Assembly: GCF_030814655.1 (NCBI RefSeq)
Contig: NZ_JAUSVK010000001.1
Location: 353,043-417,042 of the forward strand
Length of the DNA: 64,000 bases
From: Labrys monachus
Lineage (GTDB): Bacteria; Pseudomonadota; Alphaproteobacteria; Rhizobiales; Labraceae
Direction: 5' to 3'
Shown here: one piece after another, positions 44,629 through 51,698 of the stretch
Position numbering within the stretch: position 1 is the stretch's first letter
How the letters are laid out: each line of letters opens with the position of its first letter
Program-made: the position numbers and the translations under genes
The notes under the pieces: model-generated
What the model was told of the DNA's origin: nothing
Databases searched by the model: none
What the model saw: only the letters and a program-made list of their open reading frames with translations

Positions 44629-44924
44629 AGGTCGATCTTGCGTCCCTCTTCACGGGGGCGGGAGAGATCGAGATCGGCGCCCACCAGCGGCGAACGACGC
44701 AAGGCGGCAAGGATTCCGCCAGGCTCGGCCGGCTCGCGTGCGAGCGACCTGCTCACGGCAGCGCGGAGCTCCGAGGCCTCGGGCGTATCTTCCGACAGAC
44801 GCCGGGCGAGCGATCGGATCAGGTTGCGATCGGCGTCCCGGCCGAGCACTTCGAAGCGCGCCAAGCCGCGCTCGCCAAGACGGGAACGGTAATTCCGGAT
44901 GGCGCGCTTCTGTGAACTTCCCAT
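44625..44924 (-). CDS. vapB: VapB-like antitoxin
   Basis: A 99-residue protein. The N-terminus MGSSQKRAIRNYRSRLGERGLARFEVLGRDADRNLIRSLARRLSED is a ribbon-helix-helix-like DNA-binding start seen in antitoxins paired with PIN toxins. The C-terminal half (PEASELRAAVSRSLAREPA...DLDLSRPREEGRKIDL) would wrap the toxin. It is coupled to the toxin by a four-base overlap. Confidence 0.85.
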   Translation of the reverse strand: MGSSQKRAIRNYRSRLGERGLARFEVLGRDADRNLIRSLARRLSEDTPEASELRAAVSRSLAREPAEPGGILAALRRSPLVGADLDLSRPREEGRKIDL

Positions 44925-45097
44925 GGGGACTCCTGCTTATTTCCAGTAATATAGCCAGAGGGCTTCCCGCCGGCAAGGCGCGGGGCTGCGGCAACGGTGG
45001 ATCAGAGGGGCAATCTACACCCGCGACGAGGCCTCGAAACAGTGAAGAAGTGCCTATCTGAGCAAGATGCGAAGAGGCGCCGCACCGGACGGAAGGC

Positions 45098-45277
45098 CAT
45101 CATTATCCCCCGCAAGCCCTTCAATCTCCGCCACCAGCGTGCTCTCGCGCGCTTCCTTGTTGACGGCGTCGCCGAGCCTGCCGGCCGCGGCCCTGAAGGT
45201 CGGCTCGGCGATCAGGCGGGCGAGCGCGGCGCGGATCGCCTCCGTCGAAGCCGTGCGCAGGACCGACAGGCCTGCCC
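45098..45277 (-). pseudogene. Fragment duplicated from the 3' end of the glycosyltransferase gene
   Basis: About 180 bases are nearly identical to 48216-48392, the 3' part of the intact glycosyltransferase gene (frames reading EEIRAALARLIAEPTFRAAAGRL against EAIRAALARLIAEPTFRAAAGRL). The homology starts near CCCCCGCAAG and stops at GACAGGCCTGC, seven bases before a copy of the island repeat (45284). It has no start and no catalytic region, so it is a relic. Confidence 0.88.
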
Positions 45278-45283
45278 GAAGAA

Positions 45284-45336
45284 CGGTGACACTGCATTTT
45301 ATTCTACTACAAGAATGTCTACTCAAATAAAATGTA
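45284..45336. repeat. Island repeat, full copy 5
   Basis: Left arm CGGTGACACTGCATTTTATT (45284-45303), middle CTACTACAAGAATGTCTACTC, right arm AATAAAATGTA (45326-45336): an imperfect palindrome. It directly abuts the duplicated glycosyltransferase fragment, as if it marked a recombination joint or transposon end. Confidence 0.78.
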
Positions 45337-45546
45337 CCGCTATTCGAACGCAGAAAGTTTGTGGCGGCACTTAACGTTTAGAAGGCTAAGCATCGGCAGT
45401 TTACACCGGAGCAGGTCTCCGAGTTCAGCACTTTCTGTTTCCCTGCGCCATAACATGCAAAGGTTCGCTGAGAGTATGTTTTCTCGGGCGCTTTACACGC
45501 CGTTGCGCCATGGTAATCTAATGCTGGCGAAGGGTGGAGAAGATCG

Positions 45547-47796
45547 ATGCAGAGGCGTGCGCTGCTGGCTGTGGCAGCTTTTGTTGGGTCGATCTGCTTT
45601 GCTGAACCGGCCTTAGCCGATAAGCGCGTCGCCCTCCTCATCGGCAATGCCCATTACGCGGCAGTCAGTACCCTGAACAACCCTGCAAATGACGTTGCCG
45701 CAATGGCCAATGCTCTACAGAAGTCCGGTTTCACAACGGTGCACGCCGCTACCGATCTCAGTCGCGATGGCATGATCAAAGCATTGCGCTCTTTCGAAGA
45801 CGAAGCGGCGAATGCCGATATAGCGATGATATACTACTCCGGGCATGGCATGGAGATGAATGGCACAGATTATCTGGTGCCTATCGATGCGAAATTAATA
45901 TCTGATAGGGATGTCGAAGATGAGACGATCACGCTGGATCGCGCTCTGCGAGCCATCGAGGGCGCCAAGCGGCTGAAATTGGTAATCCTTGATGCTTGCC
46001 GAGACAACCCCTTCTTGCCGAAGATGGCAAAGACGACGTCTACACGCTCGGTGTCGAGGGGCTTCGCTCGGATTGAACCTTCCACGGTTAATACATTGAT
46101 CGCGTTCTCCGCGAAGGCGGGTGAGGTTGCGCAGGATGGCGATGGCCCCAACAGTCCTTTTACGACCGCTCTGGTCAAACACATCGTAGAGCCGGGGGTC
46201 GATATCCGTATTGCACTGGGCGAAGTGCGCGACGACGTGATGGCAAGCACTGGCAACACGCAGGAGCCCTTCGTCAACGGCTCGCTCGGAGGGGGTACGA
46301 TTGCTTTGTCCGCACTCCAAGCAAATGCGGCAAATGAAGGAATCGCAACCTCCGCGTCTAGCCCTCCGCATGAAGCTTTCGGTCTCGATCCTCGTGTCTC
46401 CGAAGCCGCCATCGTGTGGCCGACGCTGGCTCATTCCGATGACATTTCCTTGCTCGCAGCTTTCAGGCAGCGCTACGCTGGAACTATTTTTGAAGATATG
46501 GCCGCACACCGCATCATAGCCCTGAGCGCGCCTCCATCTCTGCCGGCGAATATCCCAAAGAATGCAGGCTCGCAGATCGCCGTATCCACTCCAGATCAGC
46601 CTGCCGACTCTCCGGAAAGAGTAGCTTCTGTTGGTCCTGTCCCCCCTTCAGTAACAATCATCGAGAAGGATGCACTTGGGCCGGTGCCTGTCGACGGCAG
46701 TCTCGCCCTAGCCACTAGTTTTCGCTCGTTGGATAGTGCGGAAGATATAAGTTGGGGACTCGGTGAAAGCACGAGCGCACTTCATTTTATGGACAATGGA
46801 AATCGGCTGTTGGCGGGAGGGTGGAAAGCCAACCTTCGAGTATGGGATCTCAAAACTGGCACCCTTGTGAGCAGCCGCAGCCTCGTGAGCAAATCAGACG
46901 ATGATCGCTTTCAGTTGGAATCGTTTGCTGATGGTGGTAACAAGCTTGTCGTCAGTAATTATGTATACATACATGTTTGGGATTTTAAAAAAATTAAGAG
47001 AATTAAGTCATTTCAAGTACACGGTAACAGTATAAATTATGCTACTCCGGCGGATAATGGTACTTTGTTGACATCAAGCACCGCTGCTAGCTTTCCTGTA
47101 AGCAGTCTGAGGCTATGGAATGTCGATACAGGCAAGCTGATTTGGGAATTTGGAATCAAAAATGAAGAATTGCGGTCGAGCACGCAGACCCAGGACGGTT
47201 CGCTGGCTGCGGCCGACCTTCATGGGTTGACCGTATTTGATGTCAAAAAACGTAAAGTAATTTTGAATATGCCAGATGAGGACGTGTCGGCACTCAAATT
47301 TTCTCCCGATGGCAAAGAATTGGCGGTTGCAGGAAAACAACCGGCGATTATCGACCCCCGCACGGGTGCGATTGTCGCAAAACTACCAGCCGATGCCGGA
47401 GTTCCGTTGGCATTTTCGCCTGACGGTACCTTGCTGGCCCTTTCGTCGTCGGGCGACCATGCAGCATTGATATTGGTGAACGCCCAAACTGGAGAGGAGC
47501 GCTCTCGTATCGATTTACCCGCTCACGTCTCCGGGAAGAACTCGCCTGTCATTTCAGCGGAATTTCGCGACGCTACGCTTGTCGCGGTTGGGCACGGTAA
47601 TTCTGCAATTGTCGATTTGGTGGATGTTGTAAAAGCCGCCTTGGTGAGCCGCTTGGTCGGTTTAGGATCGAAGGACTTTGCCGTTATTGAAGGAAACACG
47701 ATAAAGTCGACTGACAATGCCAAGAGCATGTTGACGACTCCGGACGCTGCTCGAATTCAGTGGAAATTGTCGACGGAGGCTGCAATTTCGCCTTAG
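45547..47796 (+). CDS. Secreted caspase-like (metacaspase/p20) protein with beta-propeller
   Basis: A 749-residue protein. After a signal peptide ending ALA (residue 24) comes a peptidase C14 p20 domain: RVALLIGNAHYAAVSTLNNPANDVAAMANALQKSGF, catalytic His100 in IYYSGHGME and Cys151 in ILDACRDNPF. A linker of about 150 residues leads to a C-terminal region with WD40-like blades (LRVWDLKTGTLV, SSLRLWNVDTGKLIWEF, LKFSPDGKELAVAG, LAFSPDGTLLALSSSG). It would be a periplasmic or secreted Arg/Lys-directed protease with a protein-binding propeller. It is AT-richer than its surroundings. GGAG upstream supports the start. Confidence 0.88.
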   Translation: MQRRALLAVAAFVGSICFAEPALADKRVALLIGNAHYAAVSTLNNPANDVAAMANALQKSGFTTVHAATDLSRDGMIKALRSFEDEAANADIAMIYYSGHGMEMNGTDYLVPIDAKLISDRDVEDETITLDRALRAIEGAKRLKLVILDACRDNPFLPKMAKTTSTRSVSRGFARIEPSTVNTLIAFSAKAGEVAQDGDGPNSPFTTALVKHIVEPGVDIRIALGEVRDDVMASTGNTQEPFVNGSLGGGTIALSALQANAANEGIATSASSPPHEAFGLDPRVSEAAIVWPTLAHSDDISLLAAFRQRYAGTIFEDMAAHRIIALSAPPSLPANIPKNAGSQIAVSTPDQPADSPERVASVGPVPPSVTIIEKDALGPVPVDGSLALATSFRSLDSAEDISWGLGESTSALHFMDNGNRLLAGGWKANLRVWDLKTGTLVSSRSLVSKSDDDRFQLESFADGGNKLVVSNYVYIHVWDFKKIKRIKSFQVHGNSINYATPADNGTLLTSSTAASFPVSSLRLWNVDTGKLIWEFGIKNEELRSSTQTQDGSLAAADLHGLTVFDVKKRKVILNMPDEDVSALKFSPDGKELAVAGKQPAIIDPRTGAIVAKLPADAGVPLAFSPDGTLLALSSSGDHAALILVNAQTGEERSRIDLPAHVSGKNSPVISAEFRDATLVAVGHGNSAIVDLVDVVKAALVSRLVGLGSKDFAVIEGNTIKSTDNAKSMLTTPDAARIQWKLSTEAAISP

Positions 47797-48169
47797 AAAT
47801 TTAAAGGCCGACTTCAACACCGTTGCTGCTGATGAGAGGACCCGGTCGCTTTCCCTTATTGGTCGATGCCCGCCAGAAAGCCGACGCCCGAGGGCGTTGG
47901 CAGGCAGTTGCGGTGGTCACCGTGATTTCAGATAGGTTTGGGTTGCAAAGCGCAAATCTGACGGAAGGAGCTGCGACGACCACACCATGCACACGCGGCT
48001 CCTGGGTGGAAATGACCCCGGATGCCGATATTCTGCGCGAGACAATATCACTTGCCGCCGAACGGTTGATGGAGGCGCGTTTTATCGATGAAGGTAGGTT
48101 CCAGCCGGATATTGTCGATTGGCCCCTCCGCAGCTGCCTCCGGCGGGCCACGCTCCCTTCACCCGGCCG
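47797..48169. other. Gap after caspase-like gene with IS remnant
   Basis: This 373-base stretch contains two overlapping open frames on opposite strands without convincing start sites. The plus-strand frame carries a short transposase-like piece (48012-48080). I see no intact gene. Confidence 0.5.
48012..48080 (+). pseudogene. Possible transposase N-terminal remnant (IS256/mutator type)
   Basis: The translation MTPDADILRETISLAAERLMEA resembles the N-terminal helix of mutator-type transposases (usually continuing into a VGxLTGAxYGERS segment), but the homology ends after about 22 residues. It is short, so the call is weak. Confidence 0.3.
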
Positions 48170-49486
48170 TCACGCGAGGGCCTTCTCCTGAGGGCCGGGA
48201 CCATAAGGACCGCCACCGCCATCCCCCGCAAGCGCTTCAATCTCCGCCACCAGCGTGCTCTCCCGCGCTTCCTTGTTGACGGCCTCGCCGAGCCTGCCGG
48301 CTGCGGCCCTGAAGGTCGGCTCGGCGATCAGGCGGGCGAGGGCGGCGCGGATCTCCTCCGTCGAGGCCGTGCGCGGGACCGACAGGCCTGCGCCGCGCCC
48401 GACGACGCGGGCGGCATTGTCGGCCTGGTCGCGGCCGTGCGGGATGATCAGGAGCGGCAGCCCGTGCATGAGGGCGGCCATGACAGTGCCATGGCCGCCA
48501 TGGGTGATCACCAGCAAGGCCTCTTTCATGATCTCGAGATGCGGCGCGCTGCGGACCACCGCCGTATTGCCGGCCGGCACCAGTTCGTCTGCCTCGATCG
48601 GGCCGCCGAGGGTGACCAGCAGGCGCACGGGCAGGGAGGATGCCGCATCGATCACGCGCTGCAGGACGGCGGCGTGGTTCTGGAAGCTGGTCGAGAAGCC
48701 CACGAGCACGAGCGGGCGCGCATCGCCCTTGTCCCACGGCGAATGCCATGGTTCGGCCCAGGCGGGGTCGCCGATGAGCGGGCCGGCATAGCGCATGGTG
48801 GGCCGCAGCACGGCGGCCTCGAAATCGAAGGCCCGCGCCGTGCCGAGCCAATGCACGGAGGCCGCATGGCATTGGTCCGCCAGATGATCGAGCGGGGCAA
48901 GACCCAGCCGGGCGCGTGCCGCGTTCAGTTCCGGCAGGGCGGCATCGAAGATCGCCGACATTTCGAGGCGGGCGGCGTCCTGCGCCGCCTTTTCCTTTTC
49001 CGTGCGCGCCATGCCGAGGCCGGAGCCGAGCGGCGCGATCCCCGGCAGCGGGAAGAAGCTGATCATCGTGCCGAGAAGCGCAAGCCTTTGGCCGATGGCT
49101 TCCGCGCCGAGCATGGGACCGAGCAGCATGTCGTAGCAGATCAGGAGATCCGCCGGCTCGCGCCTCAGCTCCTCGATGGTGTCCTCCGCATAGGCGAGGG
49201 CCGTGCCGGCCAGGAACCGGGCGACCATGCCGATGCCCTCCTTGTCGCTCACGCTCCAGTCTGGCGGATCGCCCTCGCGCCCACGGTCGGTGCGATTGGG
49301 CGCGCGGCGCCAGGGCCTGAACTGCGCGCCCGCGGCTTCCGCATCCAGGCGGTTCACGCCGTCGCTCATCACCCGCACCTTGTGTCCGGCGCCGGCCAGC
49401 CGGCGCACGATCGGCATGACCGGCGAGACATTGCCGCCGAGATGGGCCGTGGCGAACAGGAAGCTCAGGGATCTGCACGCGGTCAT
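48170..49486 (-). CDS. UDP-glycosyltransferase (GT1 / MGT-like)
   Basis: A 438-residue GT-B fold enzyme. The N-terminal LFATAHLGGNVSPVMPIVRRLAGAGHKVRVMS is the acceptor-side start; LVLVGFSTSFQNHAAVLQRVIDA begins the donor domain; HGGHGTVMAALMHGLPLLIIPHGRDQADNAARV is the sugar-nucleotide motif with the key His and Asp-Gln. It would glycosylate a small lipophilic molecule. The ATG overlaps the TetR stop by four bases, so the pair is coupled. Its 3' end was copied to 45098-45277. Confidence 0.9.
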   Translation of the reverse strand: MTACRSLSFLFATAHLGGNVSPVMPIVRRLAGAGHKVRVMSDGVNRLDAEAAGAQFRPWRRAPNRTDRGREGDPPDWSVSDKEGIGMVARFLAGTALAYAEDTIEELRREPADLLICYDMLLGPMLGAEAIGQRLALLGTMISFFPLPGIAPLGSGLGMARTEKEKAAQDAARLEMSAIFDAALPELNAARARLGLAPLDHLADQCHAASVHWLGTARAFDFEAAVLRPTMRYAGPLIGDPAWAEPWHSPWDKGDARPLVLVGFSTSFQNHAAVLQRVIDAASSLPVRLLVTLGGPIEADELVPAGNTAVVRSAPHLEIMKEALLVITHGGHGTVMAALMHGLPLLIIPHGRDQADNAARVVGRGAGLSVPRTASTEEIRAALARLIAEPTFRAAAGRLGEAVNKEARESTLVAEIEALAGDGGGGPYGPGPQEKALA

Positions 49487-50118
49487 GATGACGAATTCTC
49501 TCCCGATAGGCGTGGCGAGGCCCGTTCGAGAACGGCGTCGACGAGCATGCGCATGATCCCGGCGGCCTCGTTCCGCGAGCGCTGCATGTCGCGCCGGGCC
49601 AGCTTCCAGATGTAGACGTCGGTGGCGGCGACGAGCGCGTCGAGCGTCCGCATGCGCTCCGCCGGCGCGAGGCGATCGAGCCAGGGCGCATAGGTGGCTG
49701 CCGTGATGGAACGATGCCGTTCGCGGCCGAGGTCGAGGAGCCGTTTCAGGGCAGGGTGGCGCGGCTCCTGCGCGAGGTTGCGGATGACGCTGTCGCCCCA
49801 GACCTCATAGATGTCGGCCAGCCGGTCGATGGCGGCCGCGACGTCGCCGGGCGGCGTGCCGCGGTCGATGGCGACGGACGGAATGAAGGCGTCGACGAAG
49901 GCTTCGAGCAGCCCCTCCCTGCCGCCAAACCGGCGAATGACCGTCCTGACGTTCACGCCGGCGCGATCGGCGACCTCCTCCAGCGTCACCTCGTCGAACC
50001 ATCGGCTGCGCATGCAGTCGCTGAACGCGTCGAGGATCTGCCGCGCCGTTTCCTCGGCAGCCTGCGCGCGCCCGGTCTGGCGGTAGAGGCGGGATGGCGG
50101 GGAGGGGGCTATTTTCAT
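49483..50118 (-). CDS. TetR-family regulator coupled to glycosyltransferase
   Basis: A 211-residue TetR regulator: ETARQILDAFSDCMRSRWFDEVTLEEVADRAGVNVRTVIRRFGGREGLLEAFVDAF is the DNA-binding domain. ATG 50118 is the likely start; the TTG at 50154 is in frame but would sit across the operators. The start region overlaps a TGTCA-N7-TGACA palindrome, with a second copy 43 bases upstream, so self-control is likely. It forms an operon with the glycosyltransferase. Confidence 0.87.
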   Translation of the reverse strand: MKIAPSPPSRLYRQTGRAQAAEETARQILDAFSDCMRSRWFDEVTLEEVADRAGVNVRTVIRRFGGREGLLEAFVDAFIPSVAIDRGTPPGDVAAAIDRLADIYEVWGDSVIRNLAQEPRHPALKRLLDLGRERHRSITAATYAPWLDRLAPAERMRTLDALVAATDVYIWKLARRDMQRSRNEAAGIMRMLVDAVLERASPRLSGENSSS

Positions 50119-50134
50119 GTCAATATCAGTGACA
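50118..50134. promoter_or_regulatory. TetR operator 1, TGTCA-N7-TGACA
   Basis: TGTCAATATCAGTGACA is an inverted repeat with perfect five-base arms at the start codon of the TetR gene. Binding here would block the start of the message. Confidence 0.72.
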
Positions 50135-50160
50135 CGAAATGGAGGGCGGTGCAATAATCA

Positions 50161-50177
50161 TGTCACCCGGATTGACA
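50161..50177. promoter_or_regulatory. TetR operator 2, TGTCA-N7-TGACA
   Basis: TGTCACCCGGATTGACA has the same arms and spacer length as operator 1. The centres are 43 bases apart, about four helical turns, which would place two dimers on the same DNA face. Confidence 0.72.
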
Positions 50178-50352
50178 TGAAATCCGGAACGGTCAGGGCG
50201 GCGTGGATCCGAGTGATGGGTGCGATGGGATTTGCCGCATTGGGTGCGAGCGGCCGGCTCGGCAGCAGGAATGTATCTGCACGACCTTTGGAATGCCGCG
50301 ACCAGCAAGCGATGCAGCCAGTTTACGAATTTCGTGCCAGTGCTCTCCGCAG

Positions 50353-50403
50353 GAACAAAATGCGAACAAATCTTGACATCCGCCCTTCCCCATGGCCTAC
50401 TTT
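50353..50403 (+). promoter_or_regulatory. LexA/SOS box with sigma70-like promoter
   Basis: GAACAAAATGCGAAC (50353-50367) fits the alphaproteobacterial LexA motif GAAC-N7-GAAC exactly. TTGACA (50373-50378) and TACTTT (50398-50403) follow at a 19-base spacing, a little long. A GTTCCGGAAC palindrome lies just downstream. No gene with a recognisable SOS function follows on the plus strand. Confidence 0.6.
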
Positions 50404-51324
50404 GTTCCGGAACGAAGCGCGGCGGGGCCAAGGTTCGCGATACCGCCCCGTGCCTTCCACCCACTCCGGCCGATCCCGGTTTATGCCTGCGGCGCGCCAG
50501 CCGCATCAAGGCGCTTGTCCGTTTCGTCCTGGCTTGGAAACCAGGACGGGGCCGGCGCCGAGAGGGATCGCTGCAGACCGCCCCATTGCTCTTGCGAGCA
50601 ATGCCGGGACCGCCGACATCCGGTAGCGCCGGGTGTGCGATCACCCGGCCGTCAGGTCTGCACACGGGGCTCGATGAGGAACGTGCCGGGATCGGGCCGC
50701 CTTCGGGCCTGCCCTCGATCCCGCGCGAGACAGGAGAGGCGCCGGCCGCCTGCCGTATCGTCCGCAAGGACGGGAGGGCGGGCCTTCCAGGCCGGATCGC
50801 CTTGTCGGACGCCGGCGGCCGGCAAACCCGGCCCGCAGCGTCCGCGGCCGCAGCAGCACGGGGACCCGGCTGCCCGGCCGGCGGGGTGCGGCGAAGACAT
50901 AAGCCGTCCGCCAAGGCCCCTGTCCCGCCCGTTCCGTGGGTGAGGCTTGCGTCCCGATTGGCTTTCCTGGCCCGGAAGCCGTGTCGGGGTGCGTGGCCTG
51001 TCCGGCACGGCTGGTGAGGGAGGGAACCGTGCCCTCCGGCGCCGGCTCATGCCTCCCGTCAGGCAATCCGGGTCAGGCCGAAGGCTTGATCCGGATCGAT
51101 GGGAAAGAAGCCGGGCCTCGGCGCGTTGCCTGTTGGCGCGCCCCGGCCTGGCGGGAAAGGGGCGACGGCGGCCTTGCACAACATGCCAGGCCACGATTCC
51201 TCACGACCACGATACTACACCGCACCACGGCTGACACGAGAACAGCCGTCGCCGCCCCGATCTTCCCCAGCACAATCCGGCCCGCTCAGGGCGCGGCGAC
51301 GAAGACGCATGCCCGCAGAGCCAT

Positions 51325-51458
51325 CGTCATCCCGTGCGCACGGCACCCCGCAGGGGTGCGGTGCAGACACGGGACCGCGTGCAGGATGAGGTTCCTTCTG
51401 CGCGCGATCCCGGATCTGCGATGCGTCACTCACGTGCCGCACCGCGTCCGGGATGACC
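51325..51458. repeat. Palindromic intergenic repeat (GTCATCCC...GGGATGAC)
   Basis: It opens CGTCATCCCGTGCGCACGGC with the hairpin CACCCCGCAGGGGTG inside, and closes CCGCGTCCGGGATGACC, the near complement of the start. It is related in its ends to the element at 5363-5480. Confidence 0.7.
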
Positions 51459-51480
51459 AGCCGCACTATCGCCGCCGGTT

Positions 51481-51690
51481 TGGCGTTCCTCCCTGGGACC
51501 GCGGGCGTCTCGCCCGCTCTTGCCAACCCCCAAGCGCAACGTCTCAACCTTCGAGCGCGGCGTTTCCAGAGCGGGCGAGACGCCCGCGGTCCCAGGAGAG
51601 ATGCCGACCCGCAAGCGCAACGTCTCGATCTTCGAGCGCCGCGTTTCCGGGGCGGACGGGACGCCCGCGCACCCGGGAGGCACGAGGCGC
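51481..51690. repeat. Repeat cluster with 27-base inverted arms and 81-base direct repeats
   Basis: Perfect 27-base inverted arms lie at 51492-51518 and 51570-51596. The block AAGCGCAACGTCTC...TTCGAGCGC..CGTTTCC occurs twice as a direct repeat (51532-51567 and 51612-51648), 81 bases apart. The GGAAACGC core, inverted here as GCGTTTCC, links it to the 22.6-kb, 33.8-kb and 63.9-kb elements. It lies just past the end of the PdxA-fusion gene. Confidence 0.78.
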
Positions 51691-51698
51691 GAGGCTTC

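Larger units (their letters stand above)
50178..51698. other. 1.5-kb stretch without a credible gene
   Basis: Several open frames exist on both strands but all have the Arg/Pro/Ala-rich look of GC-rich noncoding DNA, no ribosome sites and no recognisable domain. Contents I can name are an SOS box with a promoter-like sequence (50353-50403), a GTCATCCC/GGGATGAC palindromic element (51325-51458) and a repeat cluster with 27-base inverted arms (51481-51690). The stretch 50410-51320 remains unexplained. Confidence 0.6.

Noticed and set aside
39891..45336. The repeated TTTATT/AATAAA palindromes as a CRISPR array
   Set aside because: The copies are unevenly spaced over 5 kb, in both directions, with genes between them and no regular spacers.
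48119..49615. A 498-codon plus-strand open frame opposite the glycosyltransferase
   Set aside because: It is antisense to an enzyme with clear GT-B motifs and shows no domain of its own.
50220..51017. A 265-codon plus-strand open frame downstream of the SOS box
   Set aside because: Its start lies upstream of the promoter-like sequence, there is no ribosome site, and its composition is typical of GC-rich noncoding DNA. I kept the region as unexplained instead.
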